Origin: Chryseobacterium potabilaquae
Lineage (GTDB): Bacteria; Bacteroidota; Bacteroidia; Flavobacteriales; Weeksellaceae
Direction of reading: 5' to 3'
Assembly (NCBI RefSeq): GCF_902728265.1
Contig: NZ_CACVBR010000031.1
Span: forward strand, 1 to 44,567
DNA length: 44,567 nt
Part shown: positions 33,362-42,456 of the stretch, piece after piece
Position numbering within the stretch: the stretch's first letter is position 1
Layout: each line of letters opens with the position of its first letter
Notes under the pieces: generated by a model
The model's input: only the letters and a program-made list of their open reading frames with translations
Databases searched by the model: none
What the model was told of the DNA's origin: nothing
Made by a program: the position numbers and the translations under genes

Positions 33362-33369
33362 TAAATTTG
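33362..33369 (+). promoter_or_regulatory. -7 box TAAATTTG of the M14 peptidase gene
   Basis: Exact TAnnTTTG match 20 bases before the ATG at 33390. Confidence 0.55.
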
Positions 33370-33389
33370 ACTCTTGTAAATTATTTATA

Positions 33390-34496
33390 ATGAACTTTGA
33401 ACATATTTATTCCCAGAATCCAGATTTTCCTAATCGCTATATTTCTCCTGAAAAACTATTTTCTTATCTACAGAGAAATCTCAGTGATTGTATTGAAGAG
33501 ATTGGTCGTTCATATTTGGATAAGCCTATTTACAAATTGACAATAGGTAAAGGAAGGATTAAAGTTCTGGCTTGGTCACAAATGCATGGAAATGAAGCTA
33601 ACGCAACTCATGCCATACTAGATTTATTAGTAAGCTTAGATAAAGCTCCTATATTAAAAAAGGAACTATTTGATAAAATCAGTTTAGATTTTATTTTTAT
33701 GCTAAACCCAGATGGTTCTGAAAAATGGACTCGTTTAAATGCTATGGATATTGATCTTAATCGCGATTTTCATAATGAGGCAAGTCCCGAAATAAAAATT
33801 CTTAAAAAAATAGTCGCTACAAAGAAATATAATTATGCGTTGAATCTTCATGAGCAAAGAACTATTTTTACTACCGATGGTGTTCACCCAGCCACATTAT
33901 CTTTCCTAGCTCCTTCTGAAAATATAGAGAGGAGCATTACAGATAACAGAAAAAAATGTATGGCAGTCATTGCCTATATTTATCAGAATATAAAAGATAT
34001 GATTCCCCATCAGATTGGGAGATACTCTGATGAATTTTATCCAACTTCCACGGGTGATAATTTTATAAAGAGCGGTATGCCTACCATTTTATTTGAAGGA
34101 GGGCATTTTGTTGGAGATTATATGAGAAAGGAAACAAGAAAATATTATACGATTGCGCTTTACTATGCTTTAAAAGGAATGAGTGAGTTAAATCTTGGGA
34201 TTAATAATTGGGAAATTTACCTTGAAATTCCCCAAAATCAAGAGACTCATTACGATGTTGTTTATAGAAATGTAAAACTAAATACGACCTATGAGTGTAT
34301 TCTTGATGTCGCAGTTCAGTATAAAGAAATAAAAGAAGATGGGAAAGATGAAATTTCGTTTATTCCGTATGTAATGGAAGTCGGAGATATAAAAAAAAGA
34401 AAAGGTTGGTTAGAAATTGACTGCACCGGAAAGAAGATAATTTCTGCTACTAAATATCCCAAACTAGATGCGATCATGGAGTTTAAAATAGAATAA
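33390..34496 (+). CDS. M14-family zinc carboxypeptidase
   Basis: 368 residues without a signal peptide. Zinc ligands are in MHGNEANATHA (HxxE, about residues 66-69) and in NLHEQR (about 153-155); the substrate-binding Asn-Arg pair is in DLNRDF, and the catalytic Glu in TILFEGGHF (about 237). These are the M14 (carboxypeptidase A-type) hallmarks. A beta-rich C-terminal region of about 90 residues follows the catalytic domain. It is likely cytosolic, perhaps trimming peptides or peptide-like amides. It is transcribed divergently from the XRE gene across the repeat-bearing spacer, which suggests control by that regulator. Confidence 0.83.
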   Translation: MNFEHIYSQNPDFPNRYISPEKLFSYLQRNLSDCIEEIGRSYLDKPIYKLTIGKGRIKVLAWSQMHGNEANATHAILDLLVSLDKAPILKKELFDKISLDFIFMLNPDGSEKWTRLNAMDIDLNRDFHNEASPEIKILKKIVATKKYNYALNLHEQRTIFTTDGVHPATLSFLAPSENIERSITDNRKKCMAVIAYIYQNIKDMIPHQIGRYSDEFYPTSTGDNFIKSGMPTILFEGGHFVGDYMRKETRKYYTIALYYALKGMSELNLGINNWEIYLEIPQNQETHYDVVYRNVKLNTTYECILDVAVQYKEIKEDGKDEISFIPYVMEVGDIKKRKGWLEIDCTGKKIISATKYPKLDAIMEFKIE

Positions 34497-34533
34497 AAAT
34501 ACAAGCGGAATAAATCATTCCGCTTGTATTTTT
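34495..34533. terminator. bidirectional terminator between convergent genes
   Basis: 17-bp arms AAAAATACAAGCGGAAT (34495-34511) and ATTCCGCTTGTATTTTT (34517-34533) with loop AAATC. A-rich on one side and T-rich on the other, so it can serve both the M14 gene and the DUF4920 gene. Confidence 0.92.
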
Positions 34534-34551
34534 CTATAATTTTATCATGTA

Positions 34552-35067
34552 TTAATTCACTACCTGTATACCATTGGCAACAAATCGTATTTCTTCTTTA
34601 GGTTGATTAATAGCATCAATTTCGGATTGAGGTTTTTTAGCGTCTTCGGCATAATGTTTTTGTTCATCAATCGAGATGATTTTTCTTTCAGCGCTTCCAT
34701 CTAATACTACGTTTTTACCTTTTAAAGCAGTAGGAACAAAGAACGCATAATCCTTCATTTTTACAAAAAATTGAGAATTATCCTCTGTTTGAATGGTCAG
34801 CCAACAACCTTTTTTCTCACAAACATCAGTTACTTTTCCTTTGATGGCTACATTTTCAATTTTTTTGTTTTCTTTTTTAAGTTTCTTATTGAGCTTATCT
34901 ACACTAATGGCATCGGATAGAGATTTGTTAGCAATACCTGCTCCATAGGTATCGCCTATTAATGCATTTCCTTCTGGAGGAGATACTTTTTTATTAGATG
35001 TTTCCTGGGCAAAAGCTAGTGACGATACACTTACACTTAACGCAAATAATATGATTCTAAATTTCAT
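34552..35067 (-). CDS. secreted DUF4920-domain protein
   Basis: 171 residues. Signal peptide 1-20 (MKFRIILFALSVSVSSLAFA). The mature part has the DUF4920 features: GDTYGAGI, KGKVTDVCEKKGCWLTI with two closely placed cysteines, FVKMKDYAFFVPTALKGKNVVLDG, and EEIRFVANGIQV at the end. The fold is predicted all-beta (OB-like), and the CxxxxC cluster could bind metal or form a disulfide in the periplasm. Function is unknown. It has its own minus-strand promoter box at 35084-35091. Confidence 0.82.
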   Translation of the reverse strand: MKFRIILFALSVSVSSLAFAQETSNKKVSPPEGNALIGDTYGAGIANKSLSDAISVDKLNKKLKKENKKIENVAIKGKVTDVCEKKGCWLTIQTEDNSQFFVKMKDYAFFVPTALKGKNVVLDGSAERKIISIDEQKHYAEDAKKPQSEIDAINQPKEEIRFVANGIQVVN

Positions 35068-35083
35068 TTATTAATCTTTTTCT

Positions 35084-35091
35084 CAAAAATA
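35084..35091 (-). promoter_or_regulatory. -7 box TATTTTTG of the DUF4920 gene
   Basis: Minus-strand TAnnTTTG match 16 bases upstream of the start codon; a minus-strand TTTTG at 35108-35112 may be the -33 element. Confidence 0.5.
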
Positions 35092-35186
35092 CTAATAAAA
35101 TTTGAATCAAAATGTGTAAAAAATTAAGAAGAAACATATTTTCTCTTAAAGTTTACTCAATATTTAAAAACAAGCACATATTTATT

Positions 35187-35194
35187 TATATTTG
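35187..35194 (+). promoter_or_regulatory. -7 box TATATTTG of the amino-acid permease gene
   Basis: Exact consensus match 23 bases before ATG 35218. No clear -33 TTTG. Confidence 0.5.
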
Positions 35195-35217
35195 ATATAA
35201 ATACTAGACATTTGATT

Positions 35218-36630
35218 ATGCAAAAAAAACTAAAACTTTGGGACGCCATCATGCTCGTAATGGGCTCAATGATTGGTAGTGGAATATTTATTGTAAGTTC
35301 AGATATGATGAGAAATCTGGGCTCCGGATTTTGGCTTATCGTTGTTTGGGTTATTACAGGAATAATGACTGTGGCGGCTGCAATAAGTTATGGGGAACTT
35401 TCTGCATTATTTCCTAAAGCAGGAGGTCAGTATACTTATATAAAAGAAATTTTCGGTAAAAAAATGGGTTTTTTGTATGGCTGGGGTTTATTCACTATTA
35501 TCCAAACAGGAACAATCGCAGCAGTTGCAATGGCTTTTGGTAAATTTACAGCATATTTAATCCCGGCATTAAATGATGCGGCTCCTATTTTTCAAAGCGG
35601 AGAGTTTAAAATCACTTGGATGCAGGTTCTTGCTATTCTTATTATCCTTTTGCTTACTTACATTAATACAAGAGGGGTACAAAGTGGAAAATTACTGCAA
35701 AATATTTTCACAGGCTCTAAAATTATTGCTTTATTAGGCTTAATTGCTGCTGGTTTTATTTTTGTAGATATCTCTCATTTATCCGAAAACTTTAGCTTTG
35801 GGTTTGATTCTTTTAATAATCTTAAAAAAGATGGTCTTGGAAATTTCCTTAAAGAAGGTTGGGAACCTATTGGAGGAATGACTCTTATGGGAGGAATTGC
35901 AGCGGCAATGGTCGGCTCTTTATTTAGTTCGGTGGCCTGGGAAAGTGTAACTTTTGTATCGGGAGAAATTGAAAATCCAAAGAAAAATGTGGTTAAATCA
36001 ATGATTTATGGAACATCTGCTGTAATGATTCTTTATATAGCTGTTAATTATGTATACCTAAATGCATTAGATAGAAATTCTATCGCCTTTGCTGAAAATG
36101 ATAGAGTAGCGGTAGCAGCTTCTCATTACATTTTCGGAAGTATAGGAACAAGCATTATTGCTTTATTGGTAATGGTTTCTACTTTTGGTTGTAATAATGG
36201 GTTAATTCTAGCCGGGGCAAGGGTTTTCCAAACCATGGCAAAAGATGGAATGTTCTTTAAGCAAGCAGAAAAAAATAATAAAAACGAAGTTCCTGCCAAT
36301 GCTTTGTGGATGCAAGGGGTATGGGCATCACTTTTATGTTTAAGTGGTCAATATGGTAATTTGCTAGATATGATTTCTTTTGTAATTGTTCTATTTTATA
36401 TGATTACAGTATTTGGTGTTATCTACCTAAGGGTTAAACAACCTCACTTAGAAAGGTCTTATAAAGCTTGGATGTATCCTATAACTCCTATAATTTATTT
36501 AATATTAGGAGCTGGTTTTTGTATTTTACTGTTGATTTATAAACAACAATATACTTGGCCGGGTTTTGTAATGGTCTTGTTAGGACTACCTGTTTATTAC
36601 TTTATCAATAAGAATAAAAATACTGAATAA
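35218..36630 (+). CDS. APC-family amino-acid permease
   Basis: 470 residues from ATG 35218; an in-frame TTG at 35212 would add only two residues. About 12 membrane helices. The substrate-binding helix 1 motif MGSMIGSGIFIVSSD and SYGELSALFPKAGGQYTYIKEIFG of the APC superfamily are plain, as is FVSGEIENPKKNV after helix 6. It resembles the LAT-like/serine-threonine exchanger branch annotated in many Flavobacteriia. Substrate not determinable. It stands alone with a promoter and terminator. Confidence 0.88.
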   Translation: MQKKLKLWDAIMLVMGSMIGSGIFIVSSDMMRNLGSGFWLIVVWVITGIMTVAAAISYGELSALFPKAGGQYTYIKEIFGKKMGFLYGWGLFTIIQTGTIAAVAMAFGKFTAYLIPALNDAAPIFQSGEFKITWMQVLAILIILLLTYINTRGVQSGKLLQNIFTGSKIIALLGLIAAGFIFVDISHLSENFSFGFDSFNNLKKDGLGNFLKEGWEPIGGMTLMGGIAAAMVGSLFSSVAWESVTFVSGEIENPKKNVVKSMIYGTSAVMILYIAVNYVYLNALDRNSIAFAENDRVAVAASHYIFGSIGTSIIALLVMVSTFGCNNGLILAGARVFQTMAKDGMFFKQAEKNNKNEVPANALWMQGVWASLLCLSGQYGNLLDMISFVIVLFYMITVFGVIYLRVKQPHLERSYKAWMYPITPIIYLILGAGFCILLLIYKQQYTWPGFVMVLLGLPVYYFINKNKNTE

Positions 36631-36682
36631 TAATTTTAATTTTTAAATAATTAAATTTAGAATATTATTTTTTTAGAACTTA

Positions 36683-36715
36683 AATAGCGGCTTCAAAAGA
36701 AGTCGTTATTTTTTT
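36683..36715 (+). terminator. terminator after the amino-acid permease
   Basis: AATAGCGGCTTC (36683-36694) pairs, with two G-U pairs, with GAAGTCGTTATT (36699-36710) around AAAA, followed by a T-run. Confidence 0.85.
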
Positions 36716-36770
36716 ATATCCAAATTTTTATTCCCTGAAAAAATGTTTAATTTGCTTTCTTTTTCACTAA

Positions 36771-37250
36771 GTGGAGATAGATTATGAATATGAAGTAAAT
36801 AAAGTTTATATGGACATACCCAATTACAGAATGCCTTTTATTCCATCCGCATTAATGTCCGAAGGAAGTAGTATTGATACTTGTGACATAGGAGAAAGTA
36901 TTGCACACAATATTATGTTGCTAATTACTACTAAAAAAGGTGAAAATAGATCTGATGAAAATTACGGAAACGATGTTTGGAATCTTGAATTTGATAATGG
37001 AGTTACAAGTGCCGCTTGGGAAAGTACCTTTATTTCTAGTTTAGAAAAACAGATACAAGAATATGAGCCTAGAATTGTTCAAGCAGAAATTGATGCACAC
37101 GTTCAAATTGTAGAACACAGTTATGATACTAAAGAACATACGGAAATCAAAAAAAAAGTAAAGATTGCTATTAATGCTAAAATGGAATCTACAGGAGAAC
37201 GTTTCAGCTTTACTACTGAAATATTCTTAAGCCCAATGTCTATTGATTAA
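36771..37250 (+). CDS. T6SS baseplate protein, TssE-like (gp25 family)
   Basis: 159 residues from GTG 36771, or 146 from ATG 36810; a stop directly precedes the GTG. The GPW/gp25 signature is visible: an amphipathic helix (SIAHNIMLLITTKKGE) followed by ENRSDENYGNDVW, then a helix-rich region (SLEKQIQEYEPRIVQAEIDAHVQIVEH) and paired beta strands (KKVKIAINAKMESTGERFSFTTEIFLS). In T4 phage and T6SS, gp25/TssE links the baseplate wedge to the sheath. The next gene overlaps its end and encodes a TssF-like protein, which is the usual partner. No other T6SS gene lies within the window. Confidence 0.78.
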   Translation: MEIDYEYEVNKVYMDIPNYRMPFIPSALMSEGSSIDTCDIGESIAHNIMLLITTKKGENRSDENYGNDVWNLEFDNGVTSAAWESTFISSLEKQIQEYEPRIVQAEIDAHVQIVEHSYDTKEHTEIKKKVKIAINAKMESTGERFSFTTEIFLSPMSID

Positions 37251-37266
37251 TACTTTTAACACACTT

Positions 37267-39150
37267 ATGAACCTAAACCAAAATATTTATTCTAAAGAAT
37301 CAATAAAGGCAAGAATGCTTCAAAATGCAACCAAAATATGGGGATTAAAAAGTCCCCAATCTTTGGATCCTTTTGTCAAGCTATTAATTGATGCATTCAG
37401 TACAGAAATGTTTAAGGCGAATAATGAAATCGAAACGGTGAATGCCCGAATTTTAGAAAAGTTAGCTAAGCTTTTAACGCCTTCTACCTATACATATCCT
37501 TTTCCCGCCCATGGGATTGCCTTTACACAACCTTACGAATCATTTGAAATTGTATTGGAACATACAGAATTTTTCTTTAGAAAACATATAATATCCACTA
37601 TAAAATCAGAATCTGATACACAAATTAATATACCTTTTACACCTGTAGGGAATATTAAAATAAATAAACTTCAAACAGGTCTTATGATTGTGGGAAATAC
37701 ATGCTATAGTATTGATGAAAAATTAAATAAAATTCCCATATCAAGGTTTCAGGTAAAACCGGAGGATTACAGAAAAATTACACTAGGAATTGATACAACG
37801 AAATATATAAATGAGAATTTTCCAGATTCTATAAGCCTATACTGCTTCAACCCAGCTTTTGAACATTTGGATTTTGTATATAAACTTTTGCCTTATCTTA
37901 AAGTTACAAGTGATGGAAAACCTTTATCAGTAAGAGAAGGATTGACTTATCTAAAGAATAATGAGTGGCAAGGTTATGAACAAATATTTCATGAACAATC
38001 TATACAAACAAAAATTATAGAAGAGATAAAAGGTATTTATTGTGATAAATTCATAGAGATTACAGGTATTGCTGAAGGTTTAATTACCGAAGAAGGAAAA
38101 CTTCCTCATAACCTTACATTTCTTGAAGATCGAGTAGAGATTACAAAATGTATTGAAGAAAAAAAATATCTATGGCTGACTTTAGAGTTTCCTCCTCAGT
38201 TTTCAGCGGAAATGTTAGATAACTTTTTATTTGTGCTGAACGCTTTTCCAGTGTATAATAGAGGCTGGAAAAAAACAGAGTATAGTTTGGATATTATGGG
38301 AAATAATATCCCCTTAATAACAGACAATGCCGAACATTTCTTATATGTAGAGGAAGTACAAGATGGTGAAGGCAGGAAATATACCGAAATTCCTTTTACT
38401 CCTACAGATAATCTTAAAAAAGGATTATATACTGTAAGAAAAGGAGCAATGGAGCGATTTACCAATAGAAATGCCGTTGATATGATTGCAAATGTGCTAG
38501 AGCTGACTAGGGATGAAGTTGCAGCGTTCTCTCTTTTAAATAGAGATAATGTGAGGGGAGTTCTAAGTGAATTATCCGATAAAATGAAAGCAATAGCACA
38601 AAAGGTTGCTAATGTCCAGAAAAATAGTAGACAGGAAATTAATTATGTGATTATGGAGCCCATTGAAAAAACGGACCATACTTTTGCCTCATATTGGGTT
38701 ACTCATTGCACTCTTGCCAATCATATGCGTGCCGGAACGGAACTGTCTAATCAATTGAACTCACAAACAATTAATTTATTAACAGAAACCATTGGAGGAA
38801 CTGAAGAGCAAAAAGGAACAGATGCTGTGCTAGCTTATCGATATGCTATGACAACAAGAGATAAAATTATTTCTCTTGAAGATGTAAAAAACTACTGTAG
38901 AATGGTTCTAAAGGATGAACTTAAGGAAATACATGTGAAAAGAGGAACAATGATTAGCCATAAGCCAAAGGAAGGTTTTGTAAGGACTGTCGAGGTGGAA
39001 ATTATTCCTAAGAACTATTCATTCTATGGAAAAGTGTATTGGGAAAATAGGGCCAATATTCTTAAAAAGCAAATCATTTCAAAAGCAATCGATGGTATTG
39101 AATATCGTGTTAAAATCCTAAATGAAGAGATAGACTTGCTAAAAAATTAA
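37267..39150 (+). CDS. T6SS baseplate protein, TssF-like (gp6/VgrG-wedge family)
   Basis: 627 residues from ATG 37267; an in-frame TTG at 37243 overlaps the tssE-like gene by 8 bases and would add 8 residues. The N-terminus (ARMLQNATKIWGLKSPQSLDPFVKLLIDAFSTEMFKANNEIE...LEKLAKLLTPSTYTYPFPAHG) follows the TssF pattern: helices, then a LLTP...P.PA..i block. It is longer than the roughly 590 residues I expect of proteobacterial TssF, as in Bacteroidota T6SS-iii. TssF forms baseplate wedges with TssE, TssG and TssK. TssG, which normally follows, is absent; uvrA comes next after a 140-base gap. Confidence 0.75.
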   Translation: MNLNQNIYSKESIKARMLQNATKIWGLKSPQSLDPFVKLLIDAFSTEMFKANNEIETVNARILEKLAKLLTPSTYTYPFPAHGIAFTQPYESFEIVLEHTEFFFRKHIISTIKSESDTQINIPFTPVGNIKINKLQTGLMIVGNTCYSIDEKLNKIPISRFQVKPEDYRKITLGIDTTKYINENFPDSISLYCFNPAFEHLDFVYKLLPYLKVTSDGKPLSVREGLTYLKNNEWQGYEQIFHEQSIQTKIIEEIKGIYCDKFIEITGIAEGLITEEGKLPHNLTFLEDRVEITKCIEEKKYLWLTLEFPPQFSAEMLDNFLFVLNAFPVYNRGWKKTEYSLDIMGNNIPLITDNAEHFLYVEEVQDGEGRKYTEIPFTPTDNLKKGLYTVRKGAMERFTNRNAVDMIANVLELTRDEVAAFSLLNRDNVRGVLSELSDKMKAIAQKVANVQKNSRQEINYVIMEPIEKTDHTFASYWVTHCTLANHMRAGTELSNQLNSQTINLLTETIGGTEEQKGTDAVLAYRYAMTTRDKIISLEDVKNYCRMVLKDELKEIHVKRGTMISHKPKEGFVRTVEVEIIPKNYSFYGKVYWENRANILKKQIISKAIDGIEYRVKILNEEIDLLKN

Positions 39151-39247
39151 ATATTAGAAATTTTATAAGATTAATAGTTTACTATTAACATTGAAATAAG
39201 TAACAATTCATACTATTTTTTAGCGCATAAAATTCCATAAAATTCCG

Positions 39248-39255
39248 TAATTTTG
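39248..39255 (+). promoter_or_regulatory. -7 box TAATTTTG of uvrA
   Basis: Exact consensus match with C following, 36 bases before the ATG. Two direct copies of ATAAAATTCC lie immediately upstream (about 39227-39246). Confidence 0.6.
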
Positions 39256-39261
39256 CACATC

Positions 39262-39282
39262 GTGATTTTCAGGTATAATCAC
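39262..39282 (+). promoter_or_regulatory. small hairpin in the uvrA leader
   Basis: GTGATT (39262-39267) and AATCAC (39277-39282) form a 6-bp stem with a 9-base loop, ending eight bases before the ATG, where it could affect ribosome access. Confidence 0.35.
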
Positions 39283-39290
39283 ACTGAATT

Positions 39291-42119
39291 ATGAGCAAAT
39301 CAACAGAATATATAGAAGTGTACGGTGCTCGCGAGCATAATCTTAAGAATATTAATGTAAAAATTCCACGGAATGAATTAGTCGTTATTACAGGACTTTC
39401 GGGAAGCGGAAAATCATCATTGGCATTTGATACCATTTTTGCTGAAGGTCAGCGTCGTTATATCGAAACGTTTTCTGCCTATGCACGGCAGTTTCTAGGT
39501 GGTTTGGAACGTCCGGATGTGGATAAAATTGAAGGTCTTTCTCCTGTAATTGCTATTGAGCAAAAAACAACCAATAAAAACCCGCGTTCGACTGTAGGAA
39601 CGGTGACCGAATTATATGATTTTTTACGCCTCTTGTATGCGAGAGTTTCGGACGCTTATTCTTTGACCACTGGAAAAAAATTAGTAAGCTATACTGAAGA
39701 ACAGATCCTTGAAACGATTAAAGAAAATTATAAAGGTGAAAAGATCATGTTGTTGGCCCCGGTTGTACGTTCTAGAAAAGGACACTATCATGAGCTTTTC
39801 GTTCAAATGGCTAAAAAAGGATATGGACAGGCTAGAATTGATGGAGAACTACAAGATATTGAGTATGATTTAAAACTTGATCGCTATAAAACCCATGATA
39901 TTGATATTGTAATTGATCGTTGGATTATTGGAGAAAGCGCTTCTGAGGGGAGAATGGAAAAATCTTTGCGTACAGCAATGGAGATGGGAGAAGGGATTAT
40001 TGGAATTCAGAAATTAGCACGCACAGATATTGAGTATTTTTCAAAGAATTTGATGGATGCAGAAACAGGCCATTCATTAGCTTTACCTGAACCTAATACC
40101 TTTTCATTCAATTCACCCAAAGGAAGTTGCCATGGTTGTAAAGGATTAGGAACTATTAAGAAAATTAATACCGATTACTTCGTCGAAAACCCTAAACTAT
40201 CAATTAATCAAGGGGGATTATTGCCTTTGGAGGACATAAAGTCTAATAAATGGGTGATTTCTCAAATTAAAAGTATTCTTGAAATCTTTGGTTTAGGATT
40301 GACAACTCCTTTTCAGGATATTCCGGAGGAGGCTTTAGATTATATTTATAACGGTTGTCATAAAGATTTTAATAAGGACTTAAAGTATGCGGGAATTACC
40401 AAAAAAATTAAAATAAATTTTGATGGTTTGATTTCTTTTATGGAAGAAATTATTGACGAAAGAGAGTCATATGAAGCTATTTTACTAGAGAGACATTTTA
40501 CTACAGAAGAAATATGTCCTGAATGCAAAGGAACACGCCTTCAAGCATCTAGTTTAAGCTTTAAAATAGATGGAAAAAATATTGCTGAAATCAATGGATT
40601 GAGTTTAGTAGATTTGAAAGAATGGCTACAGCATGTTAGAGATAAATTTTCCGAAAAAAATAAAATTATTGCTCATGAAATTTTAAAAGAAATTGAGACC
40701 CGGCTTCAGTTTTTATTAGATGTAGGATTAGATTATTTAAGCTTGAGTAGAAGCTCAAAAACCCTTTCGGGAGGTGAGTCTCAAAGAATCCGGTTGGCAA
40801 CACAAATTGGATCCCAATTGGTTAATGTTTTGTACATATTAGATGAACCAAGTATTGGATTACATCAGAGGGACAATGAAAGATTGATTCATTCATTAAA
40901 ACATCTTCGGGATATTGGGAATTCTGTATTGGTAGTAGAGCATGATAAAGATATGATTCTGGAAGCGGACGAAGTACTTGACATCGGCCCAAGAGCAGGA
41001 AAATTTGGAGGGGAGATTTTATGGCAGGGAAAGCCTAAGGATTTATTGAAAGCAGATACTATTACAGCGCAATATATTAATGGGAAAAGAAAAATTGAAG
41101 TTCCCGCAGAAAGAAGAGCAGGCAATGGTAAAAATATAATTTTGAAAGGAGCGACCGGAAACAATCTTAAAAATGTAACATTGAATATTCCTTTAGGAAA
41201 ATTAGTTGTTGTTTCTGGGATTTCTGGGAGTGGGAAATCATCTCTAATTAATGGAACTTTATATCCCATTCTTAACAAGCATTTTTATAGAGCTGTTCAG
41301 GAGCCTTTGCCCTACAAAAAAATAGAAGGTCTTGAAAATATTGATAAAATAGTAGATGTAGATCAAACACCAATTGGTAGAACCCCTCGTTCAAATCCTG
41401 CTACTTATACAGGGATGTTTACGGATATTAGAAACCTTTTTGCCGAATTGCCGGAAAGTAAAATAAGAGGCTATAAACCGGGGAGGTTTTCTTTCAATGT
41501 CAAAGGAGGTCGATGTGAAACTTGCCAGGGTGGTGGTTTGAAAGTTATTGAAATGAATTTCTTACCCGACGTATACGTTCATTGCGAAACTTGCAATGGA
41601 AAGCGTTTTAATAGAGAAACATTAGAAGTCCGTTATAAAGGAAAGTCTATTTCAGATGTATTGGATATGACGATTGATGAGGCCGTTGAATTTTTCCAAC
41701 CCATTCCTAAGATTTTTGCGAAAGTAAAAACATTACAAGATGTTGGTTTAGGGTATATTACTTTAGGTCAACAATCTACGACTCTTTCGGGAGGCGAAGC
41801 TCAACGTATTAAATTAGCGACTGAATTAGCAAAAAGACAAACGGGAAATACGTTATATATTCTTGATGAACCCACAACGGGTTTACATTTTGAGGACGTT
41901 AAAATTTTGATGGAGGCTATTAATCAATTGGTGGAGCTAGGGAATTCGTTTATTATTATTGAACATAATATGGATGTAATAAAATTAGCAGATCATATTA
42001 TCGATGTGGGGCCAGAAGGAGGAAAGCATGGAGGACAGATTGTAGCGCAAGGTACCCCCGAAGAAATTGTAAAATCCAAGAAAAGTTTGACAGGAAAGTT
42101 CTTGAAAAGAGAACTATAA
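39291..42119 (+). CDS. uvrA: excinuclease ABC subunit UvrA
   Basis: 942 residues, the full family length. Two ABC ATPase modules: Walker A GLSGSGKS at 35-42 and GISGSGKS near 643-650, signatures LSGGESQRI and LSGGEAQRI, and Walker [14 protein letters not shown] and [13 protein letters not shown]. Zinc-binding Cys sets are [17 protein letters not shown] in the first half and [17 protein letters not shown] in the second. UvrA dimers find DNA lesions and load UvrB in nucleotide excision repair. The gene is monocistronic with its own promoter and terminator. It is more GC-balanced than the genes flanking it only by impression, not by measurement. Confidence 0.97.
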   Translation: MSKSTEYIEVYGAREHNLKNINVKIPRNELVVITGLSGSGKSSLAFDTIFAEGQRRYIETFSAYARQFLGGLERPDVDKIEGLSPVIAIEQKTTNKNPRSTVGTVTELYDFLRLLYARVSDAYSLTTGKKLVSYTEEQILETIKENYKGEKIMLLAPVVRSRKGHYHELFVQMAKKGYGQARIDGELQDIEYDLKLDRYKTHDIDIVIDRWIIGESASEGRMEKSLRTAMEMGEGIIGIQKLARTDIEYFSKNLMDAETGHSLALPEPNTFSFNSPKGSCHGCKGLGTIKKINTDYFVENPKLSINQGGLLPLEDIKSNKWVISQIKSILEIFGLGLTTPFQDIPEEALDYIYNGCHKDFNKDLKYAGITKKIKINFDGLISFMEEIIDERESYEAILLERHFTTEEICPECKGTRLQASSLSFKIDGKNIAEINGLSLVDLKEWLQHVRDKFSEKNKIIAHEILKEIETRLQFLLDVGLDYLSLSRSSKTLSGGESQRIRLATQIGSQLVNVLYILDEPSIGLHQRDNERLIHSLKHLRDIGNSVLVVEHDKDMILEADEVLDIGPRAGKFGGEILWQGKPKDLLKADTITAQYINGKRKIEVPAERRAGNGKNIILKGATGNNLKNVTLNIPLGKLVVVSGISGSGKSSLINGTLYPILNKHFYRAVQEPLPYKKIEGLENIDKIVDVDQTPIGRTPRSNPATYTGMFTDIRNLFAELPESKIRGYKPGRFSFNVKGGRCETCQGGGLKVIEMNFLPDVYVHCETCNGKRFNRETLEVRYKGKSISDVLDMTIDEAVEFFQPIPKIFAKVKTLQDVGLGYITLGQQSTTLSGGEAQRIKLATELAKRQTGNTLYILDEPTTGLHFEDVKILMEAINQLVELGNSFIIIEHNMDVIKLADHIIDVGPEGGKHGGQIVAQGTPEEIVKSKKSLTGKFLKREL

Positions 42120-42149
42120 AAACATAATTGATTAAACATTTACACTTTA

Positions 42150-42175
42150 TACCGGCTTTTAAGTCGGTACTTTTA
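42150..42175 (+). terminator. terminator after uvrA
   Basis: TACCGGCTT (42150-42158) pairs with AAGTCGGTA (42161-42169), with one G-U pair and the inner bases forming the loop, followed by T-rich DNA. Confidence 0.75.
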
Positions 42176-42362
42176 TTTAATAAGCTCATATCTGTTAAAT
42201 ATCATGTTTTTAAAGGAAAGTATTTTTTCTCAGGAAAAAAGTGATATATATTAATCAATAATGTTTTTGTTATTAAATAAATTTATTTTTTTAATAAATC
42301 TAGTTTTTATCATATAGCGACATGAATAAAATAGAGAAAACTTTAATAAATCTATATTTATA

Positions 42363-42370
42363 TACCTTTG
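42363..42370 (+). promoter_or_regulatory. -7 box TACCTTTG of the lipoprotein paralog
   Basis: Exact TAnnTTTG match followed by C. It implies a leader of about 80 bases before ATG 42457, the longest in the window. No clear -33 TTTG. Confidence 0.5.
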
Positions 42371-42456
42371 CATAGTACAAATTTCCATAGGTTGTATGAG
42401 GATTAGATTACCTAATTCTTATTTCATTAATGCTAATTTTTAAAATCTAAAATAAT

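Larger units (their letters stand above)
32618..33389. other. 772-base non-coding region between XRE regulator and M14 peptidase
   Basis: The longest gene-free stretch of the window. No frame with coding character was seen on either strand, and no tRNA. It contains promoters at both ends, five copies of a TTACAAATGTAA-type palindrome, four DnaA-box-like 9-mers (33079-33292) and a perfect TTTTGGCCAAAA palindrome at 32898-32909. The rest is unexplained. Confidence 0.7.
42120..42456. other. 337-base intergenic region upstream of the paralog pair
   Basis: Holds the uvrA terminator (42150-42175) and a promoter box (42363-42370). The remaining very AT-rich DNA shows no gene or RNA that I can support. 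Confidence 0.55.

Noticed and set aside
32618..33389. Confirmed replication origin
   Set aside because: DnaA-box-like sites exist, but gene directions do not diverge here and skew could not be measured, so it is kept only as a weak finding.
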